NCBI GenBank assembly: GCA_946885815.1
Contig: CAMPHE010000100.1
Coordinates: 1-6,643 of the forward strand
Direction: 5' to 3'
DNA: 6,643 bases
From: an uncultured Arenimonas sp.
GTDB lineage: Bacteria > Pseudomonadota > Gammaproteobacteria > Xanthomonadales > Xanthomonadaceae
This document shows positions 1-6,629 of the stretch, piece after piece (within the stretch, counting starts at the first letter, position 1; each line of letters starts with the position of its first letter). The notes beneath the pieces are model-generated. The model had not been told where the DNA came from. It was given only the letters and a program-made list of their open reading frames with translations, and searched no databases. A program made the translations under genes and the position numbers.

Positions 1-2
1 CC

Positions 3-530
3 CCCGATGGCGAGGCAGCGCTCGCGCGCGACGGCCGCGCCGTCGTGTCGGCGGCACTGCGTGCGTCGCTCGTCGACCGGATCGACGCGATCGCGGTGCC
101 GCGGCGGTGGCGCTTCGTGCCTGCGCTGCCGGCCGACGCGCAGGGCAAGACGGGCGTGCGGGCGCTGCGGGCGCTGTTCCATCCGTCGATGCCGGCGCCG
201 CATTGGGAACGCCGCGATTCCACCAGCGCCTCGGCGCGCCTGCGTGCGGCGCCCGACGTCGCCGGATTCGGCGGCCATTTCCCCGACATGCCGGTGCTGC
301 CGGGGGTCGTGCTGCTCGACTGGGCGGTGCGCCTCGCGGCCGAGGCGTTCGGCCCCTGCGGCGCGTTCCTGCGGATGGAGTCGCTGAAGTTCCAGCAGCT
401 CGTGCGACCCGGCGCGGACCTGCAGGCGACGCTGGACTGGCAGCCGGGCGTGCTGTCGTTCCGCTTCACGTCCGAGGCGGGCGTGCACGCCAGCGGCCGG
501 ATGCTGTTCGCGGCGGAGGCGGCCGCATGA
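3..530 (+). CDS. AMP-forming acyl ligase C-terminus fused to FabA/FabZ-like dehydratase (5' partial)
   Basis: The frame is open from the left edge, so the N-terminus lies upstream; 175 residues are visible. Residues 1-59 look like the C-terminal subdomain of an ANL-superfamily acyl-CoA/acyl-ACP ligase: a PRRWRFV stretch at 33-39, then LPADAQGK at 42-49, whose Lys49 would be the adenylation lysine. After a short linker (about 60-85) comes a hot-dog dehydratase with GHFPDMPVLPG at 91-101. His92 and Asp106 are 14 residues apart, the same spacing as catalytic His70/Asp84 of E. coli FabA. No stop separates the two parts, so they are one polypeptide here. A GTG at 45 and an ATG at 189 could serve as internal starts, but starting at 45 would cut through the ligase domain. 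Inferred role: activate the aryl starter acid and dehydrate 3-hydroxyacyl-ACP intermediates during polyene extension. In E. coli-type clusters these are separate proteins (ApeH and ApeI). It overlaps the next gene by ATGA. Confidence 0.88.
   Translation, partial: PDGEAALARDGRAVVSAALRASLVDRIDAIAVPRRWRFVPALPADAQGKTGVRALRALFHPSMPAPHWERRDSTSASARLRAAPDVAGFGGHFPDMPVLPGVVLLDWAVRLAAEAFGPCGAFLRMESLKFQQLVRPGADLQATLDWQPGVLSFRFTSEAGVHASGRMLFAAEAAA
515..519 (+). promoter_or_regulatory. Ribosome binding site of the glycosyltransferase
   Basis: GGAGG lies 7 bases before the ATG at 527, inside the 3' end of the ligase-dehydratase gene. It is the best Shine-Dalgarno match seen at any junction in the window and supports the ATGA-coupled start. 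Confidence 0.6.
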
Positions 531-1279
531 GCGACACGTTCGCGCCGATGATCGTGATCCCGGTCTACGAACACGAGCGGGCGATCGGTCCGCTGCTGCA
601 GCGGCTGCTGCCGCACGGCGTGCCGGTGCTGCTGGTCGACGACGGCTCCGGTGAACGGTGCGCCGCGGTGCTGCGCGAGCTCGCGGCGGCGACACCGTCG
701 CGCGTGACGCTGCTGCGGCTCGACGCGAACCAGGGCAAGGGCGGCGCCGTGATCGCCGGCCTGCAGGAAGCCGGGCGCCGCGGCGCGACGCACGCGCTGC
801 AGATCGACGCCGACGGGCAGCACGACGCCGCCGACGTACCGGCCTTCCTCGAGCACGCGCGCGCGGCGCCCGCCGCGGTGATCAACGGCCGCCCGGTGTA
901 CGACGCCTCGGTGCCGCGCGGCCGGCTCGTCGGCCGCTACGCGACGCACGTCTGGGTGTGGATCAACACGCTGTCGTTCGAGATCGCCGATTCGATGTGC
1001 GGCTTCCGCGTCTACCCGCTGCCGTCGACGCTCGCGCTGCTGCGGCGCCGGCGGCTCGGCCGGCGCATGGATTTCGACACCGAGGTGCTGGTGCGGCTGG
1101 TCTGGGCCGGCGTGCGCGTACGCAACGTGCCGACGAAGGTGACGTACCCGAGTGACGGCGTGTCGCATTTCGACCTGTGGCGCGACAACCTGCGGATCTC
1201 GTGGATGCACACCCGGCTGTTCTTCGGGATGCTGCCGCGGGTGCCGCGCCTGCTCGCGCGCCGGATGGCGACCCGATGA
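527..1279 (+). CDS. Family 2 glycosyltransferase (aryl polyene cluster type)
   Basis: A 250-residue GT-A fold glycosyltransferase of the dolichol-phosphate-mannose-synthase-like branch of GT2. Visible motifs are an N-terminal strand MIVIPVYEH (8-16), the nucleotide-binding LLVDDGSG (35-42), NQGKGGAVIAGL (68-79), and the metal-binding DADGQH at 94-99 with Asp94 and Asp96 as the DXD pair. An acidic DFDTEV stretch and a basic, aromatic C-terminal tail (FDLWRDN...SWMHTRLFFGM) follow. No clear transmembrane helix is present, so it is probably cytosolic or at the inner membrane surface. The ATG at 527 is preceded by GGAGG and overlaps the previous stop as ATGA; reading further upstream would go out of frame through the dehydratase domain. 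Inferred role: sugar transfer during assembly of the anchor to which the polyene is attached; donor and acceptor cannot be read from the sequence. It overlaps the acyltransferase by ATGA. Confidence 0.93.
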   Translation: MSDTFAPMIVIPVYEHERAIGPLLQRLLPHGVPVLLVDDGSGERCAAVLRELAAATPSRVTLLRLDANQGKGGAVIAGLQEAGRRGATHALQIDADGQHDAADVPAFLEHARAAPAAVINGRPVYDASVPRGRLVGRYATHVWVWINTLSFEIADSMCGFRVYPLPSTLALLRRRRLGRRMDFDTEVLVRLVWAGVRVRNVPTKVTYPSDGVSHFDLWRDNLRISWMHTRLFFGMLPRVPRLLARRMATR

Positions 1280-2220
1280 GCGCGCGCCACTGGGCCGGCC
1301 TCGGCGAGTCGACGTTCGTCGGCGGCACGTGGTTCCTGTACGGCGTCCATCGCTGGCTCGGGCGCTGGCCGTTCCGGCTGTGCGCGTGGCCGGTGGTGCT
1401 GGCGTGGTGGCTCGCCAGCCCGACGGCGCGCGGTGCCTCGCGCGACTACCTGCGCCGGCTGCAGGCGGCGCATTCCGTGTTCGATCGCGAACCCGGCGTG
1501 CGGCAGTCGCTGCGTCATTTCTTCGCGTTCGCCGAGACGATGCTCGACAAGATGCTGGCGATCGCCGGCCGCATGCCCCCCGGCAGCCTCGTCTTCAGCG
1601 GCCACGAGCCGCTGCTGGCGGATGCCGCGCGCGGGCAGGGCGCGGTGATCGCGACCGCGCACATGGGCTGCCTCGAACTGCTGCAGACCGCCGCCGGCGC
1701 CCGCGTCGGCGGGCTGCCGGTGACGATCCTGGTGCACACGGCGCACGCGCAGCGGTTCAACGCGATGCTGGCGCGGATCAATCCGGCCTCGACGGTGCGC
1801 CTGATGCAGGTCACCGACTTCTCGCCACCGACCGCGATGCGGCTCGCCGAACGCGTCGCCGCCGGCGAATTCGTCGCGATCGCCGCCGACCGCGTGCCGG
1901 TGCAGGGCGACCGCCTGTGCCGCGCGGATTTCCTCGGCGCGCCGGCGGATTTCCCGTCCGGTCCGTACCTGCTCGCGTCGCTGCTGCGCTGTCCGCTGTG
2001 GATGATGTCGTGCGAGCACGAAGGCGACGGCTACCATGCGCGGCTCCGGCCGCTGGCGGCGCGGATCGAGCTGCCGCGCGGCCGTCGCGACGAGGCGCTC
2101 GACGCGTACGCGCAGCGCTTCGCCGACTGGCTGGAAAGCTGCGTCCGCCGCTCGCCGTACGACTGGTTCAATTTCTACCCCTTCTGGGAACGCGTACCCC
2201 ATGCCCGCCATTCCGACTGA
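1276..2220 (+). CDS. LpxL/HtrB-like acyltransferase
   Basis: A 314-residue member of the lysophospholipid/lipid A acyltransferase family, close to the usual 290-320. A hydrophobic segment at about 33-47 probably anchors it to the inner membrane. Catalytic HX4E is His129-Met-Gly-Cys-Leu-Glu134. A second family block, AADRVPVQ, has Asp205-Arg206, and a late YDWFNFYPFW motif is typical of this family's C-terminus. The ATG at 1276 is chosen because it overlaps the glycosyltransferase stop as ATGA; a start at 1177 would add residues unlike the family and overlap by 100 bases. The Shine-Dalgarno is weak (GGATGG at 1263), so coupling is likely. In aryl polyene clusters such enzymes are thought to transfer the polyene or a fatty acyl chain onto the lipid anchor; that role is inferred. 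Its end overlaps the lyase start by 20 bases. Confidence 0.92.
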   Translation: MSARHWAGLGESTFVGGTWFLYGVHRWLGRWPFRLCAWPVVLAWWLASPTARGASRDYLRRLQAAHSVFDREPGVRQSLRHFFAFAETMLDKMLAIAGRMPPGSLVFSGHEPLLADAARGQGAVIATAHMGCLELLQTAAGARVGGLPVTILVHTAHAQRFNAMLARINPASTVRLMQVTDFSPPTAMRLAERVAAGEFVAIAADRVPVQGDRLCRADFLGAPADFPSGPYLLASLLRCPLWMMSCEHEGDGYHARLRPLAARIELPRGRRDEALDAYAQRFADWLESCVRRSPYDWFNFYPFWERVPHARHSD

Positions 2221-3751
2221 TTCCGCGACGCTGACGATCGACGGCCGCCCGCTGCGGCTGGAGGAGGTCGTCGCCGCCGCCCGTGGCGCCTGCGCCACGC
2301 AGCTCTCGCCCGAACCGGCGTTCCGCGAGCGCATCGTGCGCGGGGCCGACTTCGTCGACCGGCTGATCCACGAGGACGGCGTCGTCTACGGCGTCAGCAC
2401 CGGGTACGGCGATTCGTGCACCGTCGCGATCCCGCCGGCGCTCGTCGCCGAACTCCCGCACCACCTGTACGCGTACCACGGCGTCGGCCTCGGGCGGTTC
2501 CTCGATCCGGAGGAGACGCGTGCGGTACTGCTGGTGCGGCTGCAGTCGCTGGCGCAGGGCGTGTCCGGCGTCAGCTTCGGCCTGCTGCGCCAGCTGCAGG
2601 CGCTGCTCGCGCACGACATCCTGCCGCTGATCCCCGCCGAGGGTTCGGTCGGCGCCAGCGGCGACCTGACGCCGCTGTCGTACGTCGCCGCGGTGCTCTG
2701 CGGCGAGCGCGACGTGTGGCATGCCGGCCGCACGATGCCCGCCGCCGAGGCGCTGGCGATGCACGGCCTGGCGCCGCTGCGGCTGCGACCGAAGGAAGGG
2801 CTGGCGATCATGAACGGCACCGCGGTGATGACCGCGCTGGCCTGCCTGGCGTGGCAGCGGGCGGACTACCTGTGCCGGCTGTCGACGCGCATCACGGCGC
2901 TCAATGTCGTCGCCAGCGCCGGCAACGCGCATCACTTCGACGAGACGCTGTTCCGCGCGAAGCCGCACCCGGGCCAGCAGCGCGTCGCGGCGCGCCTGCG
3001 CACCGACCTCGCGTCGGACCGCCCGCCGCGCAACGAGCAGCGCCTGCAGGACCGCTATTCGCTGCGCTGCGCGCCGCATGTGATCGGCGTGCTCGAGGAC
3101 GCGCTGCCGTGGCTGCGCGCGAACATCGAGAACGAACTCAACAGCGCCAACGACAATCCGCTGATCGACGCCGAGCAGGAAATGGTGCTGCACGGCGGCC
3201 ACTTCTACGGCGGCCATGTCGCGTTCGCGATGGACTGCCTGAAGAACGCCGTCGCCAACCTCGCCGACCTGCTCGACCGGCAGATGGCGCTGCTGGTCGA
3301 CGCGCGCTACAGCCACGGGCTGCCGGCGAACCTGTCGGCGGCGAGCGGCGAGCGCGCGCCGCTGAACCACGGGCTGAAGGCGCTGCAGATCGCCGCCTCG
3401 GCGTGGACCGCCGAGGCGCTGAAGCTGACGATGCCGGCGTCGGTGTTCTCGCGCAGCACCGAGTGCCACAACCAGGACAAGGTGAGCATGGGCACGATCG
3501 CCGCGCGCGACTGCCTGCGCGTGCTCGAACTGGTCGAACAGGTCGTGGCGGCGCTGCTGGTGACCGCGCGGCAGGGCATCGCGCTGCGCCGCGCGCACGA
3601 AGGCAGCGCGAAGCTCGCCCCCGAGGCCGAGGCGATGTTCCTCGATCTCGAGGCGCGCATCCCGCTGATCGTCGAGGACCGCGCGCTGGATACCGAGCTG
3701 CGCGCGCTGCTCGCGGCGATCCGCGCCGAGGCGTGGGTCCTGTATGCGTGA
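2201..3751 (+). CDS. MIO-dependent aromatic amino acid ammonia-lyase (HAL/PAL/TAL family)
   Basis: A 516-residue ammonia-lyase of normal family length. The Ala152-Ser153-Gly154 triad, in a GSVGASGDLTPLS context, forms the self-cyclising MIO cofactor. Other landmarks are catalytic Tyr63 in YGVSTGYG, Asn205 in MNGTAVM, Tyr286-Arg289 in YSLRCAPHVIG, the ELNSANDNP block (312-320), the HGGHFYGGH block, and NQDKVSMGT near the C-terminus. The selectivity pair appears to be Tyr92-His93, in LYAYHGVG; it is neither the His-Leu of Rhodobacter TAL nor the Ser-His of histidine lyases. The ATG at 2201 places the usual N-terminal LTIDGRPLRLEEVV right after the start; an in-frame ATG at 2036 lies deep in the acyltransferase. 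Being inside a polyene cluster with an acyl ligase, it more likely makes 4-coumarate or cinnamate as starter than urocanate; no hut genes are nearby. It removes ammonia from the amino acid in the cytosol. Confidence 0.95.
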   Translation: MPAIPTDSATLTIDGRPLRLEEVVAAARGACATQLSPEPAFRERIVRGADFVDRLIHEDGVVYGVSTGYGDSCTVAIPPALVAELPHHLYAYHGVGLGRFLDPEETRAVLLVRLQSLAQGVSGVSFGLLRQLQALLAHDILPLIPAEGSVGASGDLTPLSYVAAVLCGERDVWHAGRTMPAAEALAMHGLAPLRLRPKEGLAIMNGTAVMTALACLAWQRADYLCRLSTRITALNVVASAGNAHHFDETLFRAKPHPGQQRVAARLRTDLASDRPPRNEQRLQDRYSLRCAPHVIGVLEDALPWLRANIENELNSANDNPLIDAEQEMVLHGGHFYGGHVAFAMDCLKNAVANLADLLDRQMALLVDARYSHGLPANLSAASGERAPLNHGLKALQIAASAWTAEALKLTMPASVFSRSTECHNQDKVSMGTIAARDCLRVLELVEQVVAALLVTARQGIALRRAHEGSAKLAPEAEAMFLDLEARIPLIVEDRALDTELRALLAAIRAEAWVLYA

Positions 3752-4157
3752 GCACAGCGCCACGATCGAACTGAGCCCGGCCTTCCACGACCTCGATCCG
3801 ATGGAGGTGGTCTGGCACGGGAACTACATCAAGTACCTGGAGCTCGCGCGCTGCGCGCTGCTGCAGTCGTTCGACTACGACTACCCGCAGATGCGCGAAT
3901 CCGGCTATCTGTGGCCGATCGTCGACCTGCGCACGAAGTACCTGCGTTCGGCGCGCTTCGGCCAGCGGCTGCGGGTGACCGCGCGACTGGTCGAATGGGA
4001 GCTGCGGATGAAGATCAGCTACGAGATCCGGGACGCCGGTACCGGTGAACTGGTCACGCGCGCCGAAACGATCCAGGTCGCGGTGGACGCGGCGAGCGGC
4101 GAGATGTGCTACGCGTCGCCGCCGGTGCTGCGGCAGCGGCTGGGGATCGACCCGTGA
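3744..4157 (+). CDS. 4HBT-type hot-dog acyl thioesterase
   Basis: A 137-residue single-domain hot-dog thioesterase of 4-hydroxybenzoyl-CoA thioesterase type (YbgC-like). The family signature is clear near the N-terminus: DLDPMEVVWHGNYIKYLE (16-33), with Asp18 at the catalytic aspartate position and His25, Asn27 and Tyr28 conserved after it. The ATG at 3744 overlaps the lyase stop by 8 bases; a weak GAGG sits at 3728. In aryl polyene clusters a thioesterase of this kind accompanies the ketosynthase genes; whether it releases the finished polyene from the carrier protein or removes stalled intermediates cannot be decided here. It overlaps the LolA-like gene by GTGA. Confidence 0.92.
   Translation: MREHSATIELSPAFHDLDPMEVVWHGNYIKYLELARCALLQSFDYDYPQMRESGYLWPIVDLRTKYLRSARFGQRLRVTARLVEWELRMKISYEIRDAGTGELVTRAETIQVAVDAASGEMCYASPPVLRQRLGIDP
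4142..4146 (+). promoter_or_regulatory. Ribosome binding site deciding the GTG start of the LolA-like gene
   Basis: GGGGA lies 7 bases before the GTG at 4154, within the last codons of the thioesterase. It supports GTG 4154 over the in-frame ATG at 4106, which would prepend 16 residues to the signal sequence. Confidence 0.45.
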
Positions 4158-4789
4158 GGCCGTTCGTGGCCCGTGTCCTGTTCGCCGCCGGCCTCGCGCT
4201 CGCCGCCTGCCTGCCGGCGACGGCGTCGGATGCGGCGGCTTCCGCGCTCGACGGCATCCGCGCGCGTCTCGCACGGCCCGCGGTCCTGCGGGGCGGGTTC
4301 GAGCAGGAAAAGCAGTTGCAGGGCTTCCGCGTTCCGCTGCGTTCGCGCGGCACGTTCGTGCTCGTGCGTGACCGCGGCATCGCCTGGGACACCGCCGAAC
4401 CGTTCGCTTCGTCGACCGTGCTCGGCCGCGAGCGGCTGGTGACGACGCTGCCGGACGGCACGACGCGCGTGCTGCTCGATGCCGGCGAGTCACCGGCGAC
4501 CGCGGCCGTCAACGCGCTGCTGCTGGCGCTGGTGGCGGGCGATCTCGACGCGCTGGCACCGCAGTTCGAGCTCGAAGGCGCGCTCGGCGACGACGGCACC
4601 TGGACGCTGCATCTGACGCCGCGGCCGGGACCGCTGCAGCGCGTGTTAACCGGCATCGACCTCGCCGGCGACGCGCATGTGCGCGAGGTGCGCATCGCCG
4701 AAGCGGCGGGGGATCGCAGCACGATCCGCTTCGCGGGGCTCGCCGAGGCACCGTCGGCCGATGCCACGGAGCTCGCGCGCTTTGAGTGA
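4154..4789 (+). CDS. LolA-like periplasmic carrier protein
   Basis: A 211-residue exported protein. The N-terminus MRPFVARVLFAAGLALAAC is a basic region plus hydrophobic core, ending either in signal peptidase I cleavage near ATAS (22-25) or at a lipobox-like LAAC (16-19). The mature part resembles the LolA outer-membrane lipoprotein carrier fold: FEQEKQLQGF, RSRGTFVLVRDRGIAWDTAEPF, then a hydrophobic AAVNALLLALVAGD helix and a TWTLHLTPRPGPL strand-turn. The GTG at 4154 overlaps the thioesterase stop as GTGA and puts the signal peptide right at the N-terminus. LolA-like proteins are regular members of aryl polyene and xanthomonadin clusters, beside the MMPL exporter, and are thought to carry the hydrophobic pigment across the periplasm; this role is inferred. 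It is unlikely to be the housekeeping LolA, given its operon context. It overlaps the exporter by 8 bases. Confidence 0.87.
   Translation: MRPFVARVLFAAGLALAACLPATASDAAASALDGIRARLARPAVLRGGFEQEKQLQGFRVPLRSRGTFVLVRDRGIAWDTAEPFASSTVLGRERLVTTLPDGTTRVLLDAGESPATAAVNALLLALVAGDLDALAPQFELEGALGDDGTWTLHLTPRPGPLQRVLTGIDLAGDAHVREVRIAEAAGDRSTIRFAGLAEAPSADATELARFE
4768..4771 (+). promoter_or_regulatory. Possible ribosome binding site of the MMPL exporter
   Basis: GGAG lies 10 bases before the TTG at 4782. It is the only plausible Shine-Dalgarno supporting a start that leaves a short N-terminal tail before the first membrane helix. Confidence 0.35.
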
Positions 4790-6629
4790 CCTCGCGCCCG
4801 CGTCGCGAGACGTCGCGCCGGCCGCGGCGGGGCAGGGCCTGCCGCCGGCACGGCCGCGACGCGCGTGGGCGGCGTGGTTCTGGCTCGCGTGCGTGCTGGC
4901 GCTGGCCGTGCAGCAGGCGGGTTTCTGGCGCGAGGCCCGGCTCGATACCGACGTGCTCGCGATGCTTCCGGGCGCCGTCGACGACCCGCTGCTCGACGCG
5001 GCCAACGCACGCATGGCCGACGCCGCGACCCGGTCCGTCGTGGTGCTGTTGTCCGGAGACGACTGGGCGCGGACGCGGGCAGGCACCGAGGCGTTCGTGG
5101 CGACGCTCGCGCGGGATGGCGTGCTCGCCGGAACCGAAGCCGGCGACGCCGGTCTTGGTGCCGCCATCGACCTGCTTCGCCCGCACCGCGACGGACTGCT
5201 GACGCACGCGCAGCGCGGGCAGCTGCGGACGCAGTCGCCGGAAACGCTCGCCGAACTCGCGCTGGCCCGCCTGTTCGCGCCGGGCGCCGGCGGCGGCTTC
5301 GGGCGCTGGCAGGACGATCCGCTCGGCCTGTGGCCGGCGTGGTGGCAGGCGCGCGCCGGCCGCGGGCTGATGGAGCGTGACGGCCTCGTCGCGCTGCACG
5401 CGGAAGAGCGCGACTGGGCGGTGTTGCGGCTCGAGAGCACGGCGCCGGCCTTCCGGCTCGACGGGCAAGCTCGGCTGCGCGGATCGCTCGACCGCGCGGC
5501 CGCCGCGGCGAAGGCGGCCGGCGGCGCGCTGCGGATCGTGCAGGGCGGCGTGCCGCTGCATGCGGAGGCGGCCGCCGTGCGCGCGTCGTTCGAGGTCGGA
5601 ACGATCGGCCTCGGTTCGCTGCTCGCCGTGGTGACCCTCGTCTGGCTCGCGTTCCGCAGCCCGCGGCCGATGCTGCTGGTCGCGCTGTCGCTGTTGATCG
5701 GCACCGCGGCCGGCGTCGCGGCCACCGCGCTCGTGTTCGACCGCGTGCACCTGCTGACGCTGGTGTTCGGCGCCAGCCTCGTCGGCGTCGCCGAGGACTA
5801 CGGCATCCATTACTTCGCCTGTCGCCAGAGCCAGCCGCAGGTCGCGCCGCGGGCGCTGATGCGTTCGCTGCTGCCGGCACTGGCGCTCGCGCTGGGCACC
5901 AGCGTGCTCGCGTACGGCGCGCTCGGCATCGCGCCGTTCCCGGGGTTGCGGCAGATGGCGGTCTTCGCCGCCGCCGGACTCGCCGCGGCGTTCGCGACGG
6001 CGGTCCTGTGGTTCCCGTGGCTCGACCGTGGCGTGCCCGCCCACAGCCGTTTCGCCGCCGCGGTCGCCGGCAGCCTCGCGCACTGGCCGCGCTGGCGGCC
6101 GACCGCGGCCGGCTGGCTCGCCGCGGCACTCGTCGCCGCGGTGATCGTCGGCGGACTGCTGCAACTGCGCGTCGACGACGAGCTGCGCGGCCTGCAGGCT
6201 TCGCCACCGGAACTGATCGAGAGCGAGCGCCGTGTCGGCGCGCTGCTCGACCTGCCGAGCCCGGCGCAGTTCTTCCTCGTACGCGGCCCCGATGCCCAGA
6301 CCCTGCTTCGGCGCGAAGAGGCGCTGACCGACGCGCTCGCGGCGGAAGTCGCGGCGGGCCGGCTGGGCGGCTGGCGCGCGGTGTCCGACTGGGTGCCGTC
6401 GCAGGCGCGGCAGGCCGCCGACGCCGCGCTCGTCGCCGCCGCCGAGCAGGCCGCGCTGGCGCGCGCCGCCGCGTTCACCGGCGAGCCGTTCGCCGCCGCG
6501 GATCTGCAGCGCGCGACCCCGTCGGACGGCCTCGCACCGGAAGCCTTCCTGGCGCAGCCGATCGCGGCGCCGCTGCGTGCACTGTGGCTGGGCGTCGTCG
6601 ACGGCGGGCACCGATTTCGACACGCGTGA
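4782..6629 (+). CDS. MMPL-family (RND superfamily) exporter, apparently lacking its second membrane domain
   Basis: An inner-membrane pump of 615 residues. A first helix (about 28-44) is followed by RLDTDVLAMLP, typical of cluster-associated MMPL proteins, and a periplasmic domain to about 270. Helices follow at about 272-291, 297-319, 324-345 (containing Asp339-Tyr340 in GVAEDYGIHYF, the proton-relay pair of MmpL proteins), 363-383 and 393-413. Helix 7 (443-462) leads into RVDDELRGLQ and a second periplasmic domain. The frame stops at 6627-6629, after PLRALWLGVVDGG, where helices 8-12 and the second Asp-Tyr pair should follow; family members are usually about 750-800 residues. A frameshift, a gene split in two, or a sequencing error could explain this. 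The TTG at 4782 is the chosen start (GGAG at 4768, 8-base overlap with the previous gene); an ATG at 4677 would overlap that gene by 113 bases. Inferred role: export of the aryl polyene or its lipid conjugate, with the LolA-like protein as periplasmic partner. Confidence 0.85.
   Translation: MSDLAPASRDVAPAAAGQGLPPARPRRAWAAWFWLACVLALAVQQAGFWREARLDTDVLAMLPGAVDDPLLDAANARMADAATRSVVVLLSGDDWARTRAGTEAFVATLARDGVLAGTEAGDAGLGAAIDLLRPHRDGLLTHAQRGQLRTQSPETLAELALARLFAPGAGGGFGRWQDDPLGLWPAWWQARAGRGLMERDGLVALHAEERDWAVLRLESTAPAFRLDGQARLRGSLDRAAAAAKAAGGALRIVQGGVPLHAEAAAVRASFEVGTIGLGSLLAVVTLVWLAFRSPRPMLLVALSLLIGTAAGVAATALVFDRVHLLTLVFGASLVGVAEDYGIHYFACRQSQPQVAPRALMRSLLPALALALGTSVLAYGALGIAPFPGLRQMAVFAAAGLAAAFATAVLWFPWLDRGVPAHSRFAAAVAGSLAHWPRWRPTAAGWLAAALVAAVIVGGLLQLRVDDELRGLQASPPELIESERRVGALLDLPSPAQFFLVRGPDAQTLLRREEALTDALAAEVAAGRLGGWRAVSDWVPSQARQAADAALVAAAEQAALARAAAFTGEPFAAADLQRATPSDGLAPEAFLAQPIAAPLRALWLGVVDGGHRFRHA

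Noticed and set aside
107..526. Upstream extension of the glycosyltransferase frame to an ATG at 107.
   Set aside because: The extension is low-complexity Arg/Ala/Gly sequence overlapping the dehydratase domain; the real start is the ATGA-coupled ATG at 527 with GGAGG before it.
1177..1275. Earlier ATG for the acyltransferase.
   Set aside because: It would overlap the conserved C-terminal tail of the glycosyltransferase and adds no family sequence; the ATG at 1276 has the coupled ATGA arrangement.
2201..3751. Histidine ammonia-lyase of histidine degradation (hutH).
   Set aside because: No hut genes are adjacent, all neighbours are polyene-pigment functions, and the selectivity pair is not the Ser-His typical of histidine lyases.
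4643..4652. Isolated AT-richer patch with GTTAAC in a very GC-rich gene, considered as a regulatory site.
   Set aside because: It is within the coding frame of the LolA-like gene, has no partner element or promoter spacing, and chance explains it.
4154..4789. Housekeeping lolA.
   Set aside because: Its place between a thioesterase and an MMPL exporter in an overlapping operon fits the cluster-specific LolA-like protein instead.
4054..6207. Very long open frame on the minus strand (over 700 codons), with others at 4509-6623 and 2168-3763.
   Set aside because: They lie antisense to clearly recognised genes, are dominated by Arg, Ala and Pro with no domain motif, and are expected where the third codon position is almost always G or C.
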